This document shows positions 1 to 12,120 of a DNA stretch of 64,000 nt, piece by piece (the first letter of the stretch is position 1; each line of letters opens with the position of its first letter). Position numbers and translations under genes: made by a program. The stretch is from Aurelia coerulea (lineage: Eukaryota > Cnidaria > Scyphozoa > Semaeostomeae > Ulmaridae), in contig CM076951.1 of assembly GCA_039566865.1 (NCBI GenBank), positions 19,043,484 to 19,107,483 on the forward strand, read 5' to 3'. The notes under the pieces are model-generated. The model saw nothing but the letters and a program-made list of their open reading frames with translations, was not told where the DNA came from and ran no database searches.

Positions 1-580
1 GAGGGGGGTAAAGAGATGGGGGCTTATTAAACATTTTTGCTAGGATGGAGAGGCTTATTAGAGAGGGGGCTTAATGGAGAGAAGGGCTAAAGAGAGTTGA
101 TCCCATTCACAGTTATCACTTATCATTCTGTTGCACAATCTTAGAAACTTTGCTTTGTAGAAGTTCTTAAAGTAAATTGTCAATCACACTTTCACATGGT
201 AAGACCAAACGTCACTTAACATGAAATTCATCAGGTACCCTTTAATAACGCAAAGCTCTAATGCTATTGGTGTATGATTAAGTTTTTAATTACATTTCAG
301 ACGATGCCATAACAATACCAAAATTTTTGAAATGGATGACTGGCTCCAAAACAATTCCACCATTAGGATTGCCAAAGAAAATTACGATGTCTTTTCTGCA
401 TTGCTGCCCTGTTGGGTGTAAGTGTCGCCCCACTGCTTCAACATGCGATATTAGATGTACCATTCCAGTTCACATTGCAAGTGAAGAATTCATGAAAGAG
501 ATGCTGGTGTCAGCACTGGATGACAGCTATGGATTTGGGTTGATATAGAAGTTTACTAATTCTAAATAATGCATGCAATA

Positions 581-1265
581 GGTCAGGTTGAAAATAGGGA
601 CAACACAGAAAATATCATTTTTATTCAGAATGGGATAAAATGGGACTAAAAAATATTGTCTATTTTTCTGAATGACCTTGAAACAAAAAATTTCCACGTT
701 TTCTTTATCAAAGCTTTAAAGTTTAGACCAATGCAAACTCAAAAACAGGGAAAGAAAAATGCAGAAATCAAAGTTTTTTGTTTGTTTATAACATGAGAAG
801 GCTCTGCAACTAATAGATTTGATGTCAAATGGCTCTTTCTGTTTGGTCGCTAAGTTGCTAGAACTAGCAATTGGCAACTTGCTAACAATTATCTGTCATG
901 TGAGATGGAGGAGAAGGTATCTTTAATTTTGATTTCCAGGTTTGCCTTTCTGCATTTTCGAGTTTGCATTGGTCCATTCTTGAAAGCGCAGAAAAGAAAA
1001 TGTGGAAATCATTTATTTCAAAGTTGTTCGCCTGGTTAATCATACAGTATATTTAAATTCCATGTTTTTGAGTTTGCATTTGTCTTGTCTTGAAAGCATG
1101 GAAAAGAAAACACGGAAATTGTTCTTCTCGGAGTTTTTTGCCTCATTCTTCCATCATTCATAAAATCAGTTTTCTAATCCCTTTTTATTCCATTCTGAAT
1201 GAAAATTATTACTGTATTTCTGTGGTTGCCGCGTTTTTCGCTATTTCTGGCTTTTTGACCTGGCC
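581..1265. repeat. Non-autonomous inverted-repeat element flanked by TA
   Basis: The two ends are imperfect inverted copies. The left end reads GGTCAGGTTGAAAATAGGG and the right end, reversed, begins GGCCAGGTCAAAAAGCC. Both arms go on through ACCACAGAAAT-like and ATTCAGAATGG-like blocks near 612-640 and 1170-1200. A TA lies directly outside each end (579-580 and 1266-1267). The interior repeats a block around 'gagtttgcattggtc' and has no credible protein. This fits a TA-inserting MITE; the exact ends are uncertain by a few bases. Confidence 0.55.
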
Positions 1266-1335
1266 TAAGGCAATGGGACCCAAGATAGTTGGAATTATGA
1301 ATACTTAATAATTCTATAAACCTGCATCAGACACA

Positions 1336-3506
1336 TTAGACATTTTCTGCAATTCGTAAAAAAAGCTGGAACATTTCATAAGCCTCTCCTACGGTTTTAG
1401 GATAGGAATACCCATTTGTTTGCAGAAGGTAACTGAAATATTCTTGGTAGTATTCAGTGTCACTGTCATTGCAGGTATTATCTGTGGGTAACTGTGACTC
1501 TAACTGATTGATTTCTTCAATTGAAAGAGATACTTTGCAATCAATGCCACCAGACCTCTCTGGTAAGAAGTAAAGGACATCAGGTACTCCAGACACATGA
1601 CTGTATTGTGAATTGCGAATACGATGGGTATTCCAGTGTACCTTAACTTTATCCAATTCTTCTTGCAAGGTTTCTTGGAAGCAAAACCACAAGCATTCCA
1701 TGTGGATCACATTTCCTGTATCGAACAGGCCACTTTCAGCCATGTCTTTGAAAAAGTCAATCCACCATGTTGTTTTACCTTTCTTCAGAAATGACCACCA
1801 GGCCTCAATCCTTTGATTGCTTGGGGAAGAACCATAACGATGAGCTTTTTGTCCAGAATGTTCATCATTTCCATCTCTGCGAAAATATGCCTGCATAGCT
1901 GCCATGTTGCCATTCTCTGAACCATTGTCGGTCCTTAAAACTAATGGGCATCCTGACATTTCCTTGATACATTCCAAGAAAAAGCCAGCTGTGATGGCAG
2001 GGTCATTATTGGATCTAGTTACTTCCAACCATAGAATTTTCCTGCTGTACCCATCTATTGCCCCATGAATGGGAAAGCCAAAAGGCTTCAGTTTGTCATA
2101 GCCTAAAAATAGAAATATCAGATTAATAGCATTTTAGATGCAAGAGCCATAGAGTCATCAACAATCCCATCTTCATGAAAGTAGAAGCAAACTTTTGGTG
2201 GTCAGTTTATCCTTCAAGTCAACTTACAGTATGCTGTGCAACTATACTAATCAAAGAACTTTTTTGACCACAACTGATGACATTAGATTTTTTCTAGAGA
2301 TAGATTTTGTTACTTTACAGGTACTATATAAAGGTTTATGAATGGCTCTGAACAGTCAATGAAGTTAAGCCACTGTTACCTGTGCCAGTAGTGATTTATT
2401 TCTGGTGTAACATTTTGTTTCATTTATATAGTGAATAAGGTAGTTGCATTGTTCTATTTTTAGTTGAATTGATGTTAGAGTGTTTAATTTTCTACCATTG
2501 TTGTGTAGTTTGTGTTTTATTGCATGTTGTTGTGTTTTTAAAAATAGATGAAACTGAACTGAAAACAGCTGAAGTAGTGGTTAATGTTAGCTGAAAATGA
2601 CCATTTAATAAATTTTATATCATGTTCAAACAAATCTTATGATTGATTTTTTTCTTTGAGAATTATAAAAGTGTTAGGGACCGTCAACTCTCAATTTTGG
2701 TATTTTTCAGCAGCATTGGGTCGTTCAGATTGGAATCTCCACCCCCTCTAGGGCCAAAGGTGCCTCTGACCAGCCAGCATAAGATAGGCCTAAAAATCAT
2801 GAGATGAGCATTAATAATAACAATGGTCTATACAATATGACAAATTGCGACGATAGCAGCCAAAGTTGACAGGTATTAGTAAACTCGGAGAATTGGAAAC
2901 TATTACCTTCCCTTTTTTCATTTTCTTGATGGCCTTGTTGCCCCTTGGCCTAGGGTAAAATGCCCCCGTTGATGCCTTGGTAATGGCACTAAAAAGGCAT
3001 TGAAAAATCGAAAGTCGTTGGCCCCTTAGGAATGATGAGCCTGAATGAAACTATGGAATATTACCATCGACGTGCCAGCAGTAATTCGGTCCACTGTTGA
3101 CATATCGTCTCCGTTTCAGCTTCCGCCTCCTTCTGAGTTGCACCCCTACGGGGTCAATATCTCTCATTATCTCAGCAACCAATGCTCTGGGTACATTAAT
3201 TCCATGTTCAAGCCTGAGTGAATGCCATATTGATCGGTATCCAAGAAGCTCTCCTGCTTCACTCATTTCATGACTGATTATGTGTCTCAGCCGGTCTTGA
3301 TTTCCTTGACTTGAATCACCACCATCTCCCTGATGTCGCCGTCGTCGTCGCAACCCATAATCCTGTAAGCGACGTTTCAACGTGCTGATGCTAATTTCTA
3401 CACCGTGGTATCGTGCCAGAAAGTCAATTATGACAGCATTCTCAAAGCCTTTTCGAAAATAATTCTGTATCAGAGCACGCAGATAAAATTGGTCTTGCTC
3501 ATCCAT
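1336..3506 (-). CDS. IS3-like (IS3EU-type) DDE integrase/transposase, two exons
   Basis: A transposase of the integrase-core (rve) fold, expected to cut and join the ends of its own element in the nucleus. Exon 1 is 3506-3065 and exon 2 is 2102-1336, separated by a 962-bp intron with donor GTAATA and acceptor TTTTTAG. Joining restores the motif WHVDGYDKLKPFGFP exactly where the intronless copy at 27991-29124 has WHCDGYDKLKPYGFP. The product is 402 residues. The ATG at 3506 (MDEQ) was chosen because it aligns with the MDAQ start of the other copy, although an open frame continues upstream without an ATG. Residues 1-60 look helix-turn-helix, followed by a basic RRRRR stretch. The likely catalytic triad is D147, D206 (TDNGSEN) and E247 (QRIEAWW). 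There are no stops or frameshifts, so it may be active. The IS3EU class name is from memory of the family, not from a search. Confidence 0.8.
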
Positions 3507-3611
3507 TTTGTATTCGGCCTTTGGTGGTTGGCCTATTCTACCCAACCTCGTTTTGAAACTTCCCGCCAAAATTTGTCAAACTGTGGCAACGCTACGCCTG
3601 ATCAACTCTGT

Positions 3612-3948
3612 ATTTGCAGCAACTTTTTTATTTGCAGCAACTTTTTTATTTGCAGCAACTTTTTTATTTGCAGCAACTTTTTTATTTGCAGCAACTTTTT
3701 TATTTGCAGCAACTTTTTTATTTGCAGCAACTTTTTTATTTGCAGCAAGGTTTTTAATTTGCAGCAACTTTTTTATTTGCAGCAAGGTTTTTAATTTGCA
3801 GCAACTTTTTAATTTGCAGCAAGGTTATTAATTTGCAGCAACTTTTTAATTTGCAGCAACTTTTTAATTTGCAGCAAGGTTTTTAATTTGCAGCAACTTT
3901 TTAATTTGCAGCAAGGTTTTTAATTTGCAGCAACTTTTTAATTTGCAT
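3612..3948. repeat. 18-bp tandem minisatellite next to integrase exon 1
   Basis: About 18 units of TTTGCAGCAACTTTTTTA, drifting to TTTGCAGCAAGGTTTTTAA toward the right end. It begins roughly 100 bp upstream of the integrase ATG. Because the period is a multiple of three, it is open in several frames and gives artefactual repeat peptides. The second integrase locus has a 19-bp array in the same relative place, so this is probably an internal part of the transposable element. Confidence 0.9.
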
Positions 3949-4068
3949 GAACCTTGTTGTTTCTGAATTAATGCTGCTGAAACATGCATTTACGTCGATT
4001 TTGAATTGTTGTTATACTTGGTTGGAAAATTTGTATGGATATTCTAAATATTTATCAGTGAGCCTTAT

Positions 4069-4079
4069 GGGCCACCGTA
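4069..4079 (-). other. Putative terminus of the IS3-like element (GGGCCACCGTA)
   Basis: The 11-mer GGGCCACCGTA occurs here, at 29684-29694 and, reversed, at 6354-6364. In the two integrase loci it lies on the 5' side of the gene beyond a short-unit tandem array. At the other two sites the sequence abruptly changes to the 41-bp satellite immediately outside it. It is therefore read as one transposon end. I could not find the opposite end of this copy. Confidence 0.55.
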
Positions 4080-4100
4080 GTATTTTGATAAGAAACTGCT

Positions 4101-4470
4101 TACACGTATTTTTATAAGAAACTGCCCATAAGAAAACTCAACTCTCATATCGGCTAAAGATTAACAAACTCCAGTACTGGGAAAATGTAAGTTAAGAAAC
4201 TATTTACTTTGATAAAGGAAATCCTTAAATATTTTACTTTACTTTCACTTGTTTCCTGTATCATATTACTCATAAGGTACTTGAGTGTCTAAACATCGGA
4301 AAGACCTTATTTTGAAATGTTCACGAGGGCACAGGTAGTGACCATGAATATTGTTGTGAAACCTCTGAGAAACTCGTAAGAAACTCTGAGTACTGAAAAT
4401 ATTATATAATTTTAAGAAACTTTCAGTACTGGGCCAAATTCTTAGTTTCTTTTGTAAAAAATACGTGTAT
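4101..4470. repeat. MITE of the 'TAAGAAACT' family
   Basis: The left end TACACGTATTTTTATAAGAA mirrors the right end, which reversed reads ATACACGTATTTTTTACAAA followed by AGAAACTAAG. The interior is AT-rich and non-coding, with several AGAAACT motifs. Degenerate relatives follow directly (about 4490-4760) and occur at many places in the window. Confidence 0.65.
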
Positions 4471-5920
4471 ATGAAACTCAACTCTAGGATTGCCAAAAAC
4501 TTGAGAAACTCCGTTTATCACATTTTGACTTGTTTCCTGTATCGTACTAACTATAATTGGAAGGTACTTGTCTGAGTGATGTTTAAACATCGGAAAGGCT
4601 TCAAAAACTTCGTTTTGAAAGGTTCAGGAGAAGGCACGGGAAAGTGCACATGAAGAATATTATGAAACCTGTAAGAGATTCTGGAAACTCCTAAGAATCT
4701 GTAAGAACCTTAGGAACTTATAACTCCGATAATCTTAGTAAACTTTCAGTATTTTTCCCTAATGCTTAAAAACTTCTGAAGAGAATCACACGAAAATATA
4801 CCGCGGAAAGGAAGAAAAACAGCGCTCGAAAATCATAATCTTCATCAACCCAGATACAAAACGGTATTGCAATGGAACGAAGTATTTGAGCAAAAAGACA
4901 GTTTACTTTCGACTGATAACTTTTAGATTTAGCAAATCCATACCAAAGGAAACCAAATGAAATTGGATTCTTCTCGCGGATTTCCTTACGCAGCAAAAAT
5001 CCTAACCCCTACCCTTCGAAGTTAAATCCTAGCGTTTGCTTTCCCGAACGCTGTCAGAAAGAAAAGATTATATGCGGCAGAAATCCTCAGACCGTTGACC
5101 CGACCCCCGGAAAAACCTATTGCTTCCTTTGAAACCAGACCTTGTGTCTCACCTTTGTCTAATTCACAATAGATCATGACTACTTGTCGCCTAAGAAGAA
5201 TACCTTTGATCTTGCCGACCTCATATTTACCGGCAAACCTCAGATATACCGGCGCCTCAAATTTACCGGCTCGCGCTACGGTGGACTCTCACTATTCTGG
5301 ATAATGACAAATAGTGACTCGCAATAAGGTTTCTTGTATGGCCTAGGCATGAATTTCTGAGAGGCAAATAGTGCCTAGGCCAAACAAGGAACTTTCTCGC
5401 TTTTCGATATCGGTCAACATCTGGAACAGTGCAAATCATATTGCAATGTATTTAAGAGCTGAAATCATTTGAAAGAAATTCAAATAAATATCCATGATCT
5501 GAGACCCTCAACTCATCAGAGCAAAGGAAGCCAAAATTCAAGGTAAGAAGTTTTAGAAATTGAAACCCTGAAAAACTTGGAGAAAACTTGTTGATGAACA
5601 CAATTTGGAGTTAAAATGTTCACACCAAGTACACCCAACTTTCAGTTGCTATTACTGTGAGAGAATGTGAAAATCAGATACCAAGCCAGTGTCCAGCATT
5701 GCTAACATGAAGGGGCTTTGAAATTTCTTAGAAGCTCTCTTAATCAAGTACCTAAAATGCTGTTAAAAATTTGTATTTACTGTACTGCTACAAAAATATA
5801 AATTACAAAGGTTTCTTAGCTTTTTTAATCCAGTTAGCATGGTTTTTAAACGTTTGAAAGATTGGGCCTTAAGTTTCCTAGATTAGCGCAGTTCACTTAA
5901 AAAATCACTAGACGCCATCT
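4471..5920. other. No gene seen; degenerate repeat remnants
   Basis: A second, decayed 'AGAAACT' unit covers about 4490-4760. The phrase 'ttaccggc' recurs near 5230-5275, next to 'ctacggtgg', which weakly recalls the IS3-like terminus. The reading frames here are short and have no recognisable domain. Confidence 0.5.
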
Positions 5921-5921
5921 T

Positions 5922-6353
5922 GAATTCTGTATCTTGAATTAGGGTGTTTCATTTTGAATCTTGAATTCTGGATCTTGAATTAGGGTGTTTCATTTTGAAT
6001 CTTGAATTCTGGATCTTGAATTAGGGTCTTTCATTTTGAATCTTGAATTCTGGATCTTGAATTAGGGTGTTTCATTTTGAATCTTGAATTCCGGATCTTG
6101 AATTAGGGTGTTTTCATATTGAATCTTGAATTCTGGATCTTGAATTAGGGTGTTTCCATTTTGAATCTTGAATTCTGGATCTTGAATTAGGGTGTTTCAT
6201 TTTGAATCTTGAATTCCGGATCTTGAATTAGGGTGTTTTCATTTTGAATCTTTAAGTCTGGATCTTGAATTAGGGTGTTTCATTTTGAATCTTGAATTCT
6301 GGATCTTGAATTAGGGTGTTTCATTTTGAATCTTTAATTCTGGATCTTGAATT
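5922..6353. repeat. 41-bp satellite array, copy A
   Basis: About ten units of a 41-42-bp motif with the core GGATCTTGAATTAGGGTGTT followed by TCATTTTGAATCTTGAATTC. A one-base variant (GTTTTCATT for GTTTCATT) gives the 42-bp units. The array stops sharply at 6353, where TACGGTGGCCC begins. The same satellite in the same orientation recurs at 29695-30830. Confidence 0.95.
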
Positions 6354-6790
6354 TACGGTGGCCCACAACTGCCATGGCAAAATCAATTGTTCACGGCACA
6401 ATTTCATTTCCACAAGCTACCAGCAAACCAATGTTCACGGCAAAAATACAATTCTCACAACACAAAATCACTTTCACTCTTTCACTTTCTCACGGCACAA
6501 ACACTTTCTCACGTCACAAACACTTTCCCACGGCACAAACACTTTCCCACGGCACAAACACTTCTTCACGGCACAAACACTTTCTCACGGCACAAACACT
6601 TTCTCACGGCACAAACACTTCTTCACGGCACAAACACTTTCTCACGGCACCAACCCTTTCTCACGGCACAAACACTTCTCACGGCACAAACACTTTCTCA
6701 CGGCACAAATACTTTCTCACGGCACAAACACTTTCTCACGGCACAAACACTTTCTCGCAGCACAAATACTTTCTCGAGGAGTCAATTTCA
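6354..6790. mobile_element. IS3-like element 5' fragment with 19-bp array, no integrase
   Basis: It starts with TACGGTGGCCC. About 110 bp then match, nearly base for base, the reversed sequence at 29570-29694 beside the second integrase. Next come about 15 units of the 19-bp motif CACGGCACAAACACTTTCT (6484-6778). No integrase follows, so this is a truncated or internally deleted copy inserted in the 41-bp satellite. Because 19 bp cycles through all three frames every 57 bp, long artefactual HGTNTFSRHKHF-type reading frames appear and are not genes. Confidence 0.8.
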
Positions 6791-8494
6791 ATCGAATTCC
6801 AATACCCTAATTAAAGAGTTTGTGTTGCTTTTGTCCTCTCGTCTCATAGTCATAACCTTTAACCCTTGACGTGGATGCGTTTGGTGATGGCGACGAACAA
6901 TAATGGCTCAAAAGAGGAGGAAACGGGATTTGTGTAAGTATTTTCTTTTATTTTCTTATTTCTACAACAAGCCTTTCAGAAGTGAGGAGGTGAGGAGCTA
7001 GCCGGAGCTAGTAGCTGAAAACTGGTCGAGCCCTCCTGTGAGCCTCGCTGGTGATTCATGGTCGATGGAGATGACAGGCTCAATAATATAGGCCAATATA
7101 ACTAGACATACTTTTCTGCATTTGTATCTGCATTGCTTTGCGAAAACATCTCCAAAAAACAATGTCTATTTGTAAGGGTATTTTCCCTGTCGACCTCTTT
7201 TTAAACGAAATCGTTGAAACGGGGAGTGGGAAAACTGTAAAACAAGGCGGGAATATAGCCTGGGCGTTCTACTGAGACTTATTTTGCGAGAAGTCTCTCT
7301 GAATTTTATTTTCCGATTGTAAAATGCATCTTTTGTGTCCCCAAAATCTTTCAAAACAGGGCCTTTTTCAACATACTAGCTGGGTGGGCAATTGCCTCCT
7401 AGCCCCTTCTTTAGGTGTATCCCCCATGCTGATCCCTTAAAAGATGCCCTTTTCCTGGTCCATTTTTACATTTGAAAGTGGCCCTTCTTACTAATTAAGT
7501 TTCCAGAAATCTAGAAACCTCACAGTAGCAAGCTTTTGCTCTTTGTTTCGTGGACCCTTTCCTCCTTTGGGATAATGGGTCTACGCGTAGGCTACCAGAT
7601 GGAGGACTCTGGTTATTTAGGACAGTGATGCTCAGGCTGGCGTACACAGCAGCACCAACCCAAAAATTATTAAGTCTGCATCATAGACTATGTCTGCATC
7701 TTAAATCTATGAAAAAGCACCTAAACATATATATTTCACGTAGTATATCTAAGTATTTGATTATAGTAATGTTGCTTAATTTTGATTTTATTCCTAAGTA
7801 TATTTTTCATTACAATTTTTACTTATTTCCACATTTGACATTTGAGACCCAAAAAAGTAAGCCAAAATTGTACGAACCCAACAAAATAACTGTAAAAATG
7901 ACTGACCCAAAAAGACTATTCTGGCACAAATTTTAGACCCAAAAAAGTAACCTGACAACAACTTTCCGAACAACCTCGTTCCCAAGGGTATCTGTTGTTT
8001 TCAATAGGAGGCTAGACCTCAACAGATACAATGTAGGCGTTACAGTTTACGGAAAACCGTCATTGTCACTGGGTACGAGGTTGCTATCCGAAATATTTCA
8101 GAGTACCCCTCCTGGGCCCTTACTGCAGAGGATTTCAAGATTTCGTACATGACACTATATGAGTTAAGAAACTAGTTATTTTGATAAAGGAAATCCTTCA
8201 CATATTTCTACTTTACTTTGACTTGTTTCCTGTATCATATTACTCCAAAGGTACTTGAGTAATGTCTAAACATTGGGAAGGGTTAGAAAACCTTGTTTTG
8301 AAATGTTCACAAGGGCACAGGTAGTGAACATGAAGATTGTTATGGACCTCTAAGAAACTCGTAAGAAACTCTGAGTACTCAAAATCTGATAATTTTAAGA
8401 AACTTTCAGTGCTAGCCCAAATTCTTAGTTTCTTATAAAAAAAGATACCTGTAACATCAACACGATTTTGATTTTGTTGGTGATGCTTGGATCC
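6791..8494. other. No gene seen; includes a solo transposon end
   Basis: No domain-bearing frame was found. At about 7520-7603 the block 'ctttcctcctttgggataatgg' leading to CGCGTAGGCTA matches the right terminus of the 9-bp-duplicating element at 55648-56383, so it is a solo end or fragment of that family. At about 8160-8450 there is another decayed 'AGAAACT' unit. Confidence 0.5.
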
Positions 8495-8800
8495 GGGGGG
8501 GGGGGGGTACTTCACATATGTTGGGTACCGGGACATAACTCCGGGAAGGGTATCGATTTTCCTGTGTATAAGGAATGGTATCGATTTTCACGAATTGGTT
8601 AAAATATAAGATCGGATATACATTTTCGGAAAATCGGTATAAGGTCGGGTGTACTTTTTCGGAAAATTGGTATAAAGTCGGGTATGCTTTTTCGGAAAAT
8701 TGATATAAGGAACGGGTATGTTTTTGAAGCTTCGATGGCACGTCCCCAACCAAAACGTGGTCAAGTAACCCCCCGGGGCTTGGGTGCTTCATCCAGCCTA
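8495..8800. repeat. G-run repeat with about 33-bp internal units
   Basis: A run of about 13 G at 8498-8510 is followed by several degenerate units built on 'tttttcggaaaattggtataag', then by a C/G-rich end 'ccccccggggcttgggtgc'. Similar unit sequence occurs near 26270-26450. Non-coding. Confidence 0.6.
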
Positions 8801-9439
8801 ACCAAAAGTGGCAGATCTTTTTGAGTTGCACCCTTGAGGTGAGATTGATTCAGTTAGCACAACACTTCCTCTTTTTGAACATTTTAAAAGTTCTTTGGCA
8901 TTGTTTAACTGCTTTACTAAATGCCTTGTATTATGATGCTGCTAACCATGTAGATTGAAAGTTGAAAATTATGAGATGGACTTTGTTGTGGATAATTGAA
9001 TGCCATTGCACAGGGGAGATTAGAAGAATGAGTTTGACAAACAGATGTAATCTCTATGAACAATATTGTTCGATATTGTTGATATCTCTACTGGAGTATA
9101 TCACAGCATAAGATCTTTTTGGAAGATTTCAAAGTCCATCCTTAGCTTTTATTGTGCAATTTAGGATTTTGCGTATTTGCCTACTCTCGAGTACCGAATA
9201 ATCGCCCCCCTCCCGCTTGTTAATTTTTGGAAAATTTTCCAACCCCCACTCTTAGTCCAAGCCCGCCCCATTTTATCAATTCTTGTAAGACTGAAATTAT
9301 AGTGAACATGATATGTGAATGAGAAAACGTAGCCTGGTTGCACCTGGTTGTCCGTAGACTTTGGACATGAAAAAGTAGAAAACGTAGACTTTAAAATATA
9401 GGAAAACGTCGACTTTGGTTGTCGGGGAGGACGTTCAAT

Positions 9440-9678
9440 TCTATTCCTACCCAGACCATCCCCTCCGGGCAGCCCGGGGCGGGGGTCAACAAAAATTCCG
9501 GGCAGCTGGGCAATGAGAAAATGCCATATTCCCAGTTACTGTTTAAAGCAAAAGCTCCTGTTCTTGTCAAATGCCCGGTGGCGGGGCAAAATTTACGGTC
9601 AAATGCCCGGGGGACGTGAATATTTTTTGTGCAAATGCCCGGGGTGTCCGGGGGATGGTCAGGGTAGGAATTGAATGA
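9440..9678. repeat. GC-rich palindromic repeat
   Basis: The left arm 'attcctacccagaccatccc' mirrors the right arm 'gggatggtcagggtaggaat'. Inside are several copies of 'aaatgcccggg'. The GC-rich interior stands out from its AT-rich surroundings. It looks like a small MITE and does not code. Confidence 0.6.
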
Positions 9679-9973
9679 GACATTACTTTCTTTCCTCTCG
9701 AACCATTTCCAACCCCCGCTTATTCTTACCCCTCCCTGTTTATCCAGTATTCAAGAGTACCAAGTTCAGTTGCAAAGTTACAAGGATATGCCCAAAGGAA
9801 TAAGAATCTGTTTCTAAATCAGACATGCAGTAGAAAGTAGACAGTGATTTGTATACGATGAATTCTCATAACACACAAAATAAATATCTAATCACAGTAA
9901 GATGCAGTAAACAGTCCTTTGAATGTTATTCAATAATTATTACAGTATAGTATGGTAATAATCTGTATCAAAC

Positions 9974-10300
9974 TGCCGGAGGAGGGAAATCTCATACAGG
10001 GTTTAGTATATACGTGCCTCTGAGAATTCAGAGTTGGAACCCAAACCAAGTCAACTTTTTGAAAATATGACCCCATAACCACGGCAAAATTTTGAAAAAA
10101 GACCCCATAAACAGGGCACACCTTTTTCAACAAGAATGCTCACAACTACGAAAAATCTCCATAAAGCAGACCCATAACCTCTCGTCAAATTCACGAAACA
10201 TGACCCATAACCGGGGAAAAATATCGCAAATTTACCCATAACCCGCCAGGCACATGCATACCAGGCCCCCTATAGGAGTTACCTCCCCCCCTTCCGAGCT
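9974..10300. repeat. MITE-like repeat with ACCCCATAACC internal units
   Basis: The ends are imperfect inverted copies, 'gaggagggaaatctcataca' on the left and 'aggagttacctcccccc' on the right. Between them are about six degenerate units of roughly 35 bp centred on 'gaccccataaccacggcaaa'. A fragment of the same family lies near 27787-27850. Confidence 0.6.
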
Positions 10301-10637
10301 GCCCCAGCTTACAGTGTTGATGGATTCCTTCCAGTCACTCAGGGCCAAACAATCAGAAGGTCCAAGTTCAAATTGTAATTTCCATTTCATAAAAATAATG
10401 CGAACACAAATACCTATCTGATCTGAGCCGAAAATATGGATTAGTCTTCCATCTGAGTTGAAATCAACAAACGATATTGATACCTTCAAACAGAAGATCA
10501 AAGAAATTTTTTTCCAAAATCTACAGAGAGAAGAAGATGATCTCTCCCGAGCATGGTTTGGTCTTACAAACCACGCATCGAAAACACAAAAAAAAATTTA
10601 TTTTCCTTTTGTCCTGGGTTTTTCCCGGCACCTCTAA

Positions 10638-10698
10638 GGGGACATACATACACACATAATACATGATACATACATAAATACATACATACATACATAAT
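10638..10698. repeat. (ACAT)n microsatellite
   Basis: An interrupted run of ACAT/CATA tetranucleotides. Confidence 0.85.
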
Positions 10699-10922
10699 TG
10701 ATCCGAACAGGACGTGATTTTAGGAGTTAGCTAATTCCTCTATTTATTAGATACAAACTGGAAAGGACTCCCATAGATACTGTACCCAGCATCGATCTCC
10801 AAATTTGGCAAGGAAAGCTGAACACCGATCATTCTCATCCCCATCCCCCTCCGTTTAATCTTTACTCAAGAGTGCCAGGTTCATTTGCCAGGATATGAAT
10901 TTCAATTTCAATTTTTTTGCAG

Positions 10923-11431
10923 TTACTGCAGCATGTGTGCCACTAAGATCAGGACAGATGTGCGCTACTGCTGGAAATGCCAATGTGATCAGTCGAAGGT
11001 TGGCCCACCAGGCTGGTCAGTTCCCATTGATGGCAATGGGTCAAGCTGCAGCCCAAGAGTTGAGCCAACTTCCGCAGCAACCCCTAGCCAGCAGTTTGGG
11101 AGACCAAAAAAAGCCATGACTTTTGATGAGTTCCACAAAAGCAAAACCAGCAAAGCATCTCACAGGAATCTTACACCTGGTTATGAAAAAAAGAAGATGA
11201 GAAAGATTGATGAAGATGTCACAATTACAATTGGTCGCAAACACTTCATAGATGGCAAGCTAAAAAATGTTTGGGGGAAGCGTTTGCCAATAAAAGTGCC
11301 AAAATCAGCTTCTTGCTCTGTAATTCTTGAAAAGGCATTGAGCAAATGGAAGGCATTTGACAGAAACTTTGACGACAAAGTGGAGCATTTGTTGGTATAT
11401 GACGATGGAGGATCTGCACAATTTATGCCTG
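10923..11431 (+). CDS. Zinc-ribbon 5' exon of a G2E3-like HECT protein gene
   Basis: A likely coding exon following the acceptor TTTTTTTGCAG. It opens with a zinc-ribbon-like YCSMCATKIRTDVRYCWKC (C-x2-C ... C-x2-C). A MTFDEFHKSK-type linker and a basic stretch come next, then a domain with VWGKRLPIKVPKSASCSVIL and HLLVYDDGGSAQFMPG. In animal proteins of this type that domain continues as '...YRDELGK.Y.RI..FLC', which is exactly what the exon at 24440 supplies. So this and the HECT region are taken as one gene with a long intron. The 3' boundary is inferred; the GT at 11432 is a candidate but its phase does not match the best downstream acceptor. The frame stays open to 11703, but the part after about 11435 looks non-coding. 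The cellular role, ubiquitin transfer, is inferred from the family. Confidence 0.55.
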
Positions 11432-12120
11432 GTCACGGCAAGAAAAGACTTCGTTTCGACACAATTTTTTCACAGGAAACTATAGGGAAAGGTGCCGATT
11501 CCAAAGGTGTCGCCAGTCAGAAATGTAGTAAAAATCTGAGATTTCCGATTTTGGAAATTGAAGGGAAAGGGACATTTCCTTTTCTCCTAATTTCCAGAGC
11601 AAGAAATTTGACAATTCCAGCGTTGTTAATCGTGAAGTGTAAAAACGAAACTGTAGAGAAACGCAATGTGTCGGAAGGGAAATCAATACGAAATTCGAAA
11701 TAAAATTTTATTGATATAGGTGCACTGGTAGTGTAGTCGTTGGAAACTTCGGTGAAACGCCAGGTTCTTTTTGGAAATATTTTGCAGGAAATAATAGAAT
11801 TTCCATGGAAATTTGAAGTCTTTTGATGCCAAATTGATAAATTCATTCACACAAATCCCGGCGCAAATTCCTTATTTTCCTCAATTCTTTACTTATCCGA
11901 ATGTATATAGCAATATACAGCTATCGCATGGTTATTCGAAGACCCGTTGTACGCCACCTAAAAGGACTTAGTAAATCAGTCACTATGATAGATCGGAGAA
12001 AATTCCACACTGTAAGAGACAACGATGTTTGCAAAAGATCTGTTAATTTTCACGAGAAACGGATAACTCAATGATCAGGACAGAATAAAATGCCTACATA
12101 CATTTCTTTGAAAGAGTTCA

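Noticed and set aside
3405..3831. Frames with LFAATF repeats and the reverse AANKKV repeats
   Set aside because: Produced by the 18-bp minisatellite, whose period is a multiple of three; similar frames exist on both strands.
5922..6353. Telomere-like sequence because units contain TTAGGG
   Set aside because: TTAGGG occurs once per 41-bp unit, not in tandem; coincidental.
6484..6778. CRISPR-like array
   Set aside because: Units are contiguous with no unique spacers, and the genome is animal.
6316..6869. Three overlapping frames with HGTNTFSRHKHF repeats (also at 29161-29690)
   Set aside because: All three frames are open because the 19-bp unit lacks stops; non-coding array.
11432..11703. 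Extension of the zinc-ribbon frame to 11703
   Set aside because: Similarity to the domain ends at about 11431 and the remainder has low-complexity charged sequence typical of read-through into an intron.
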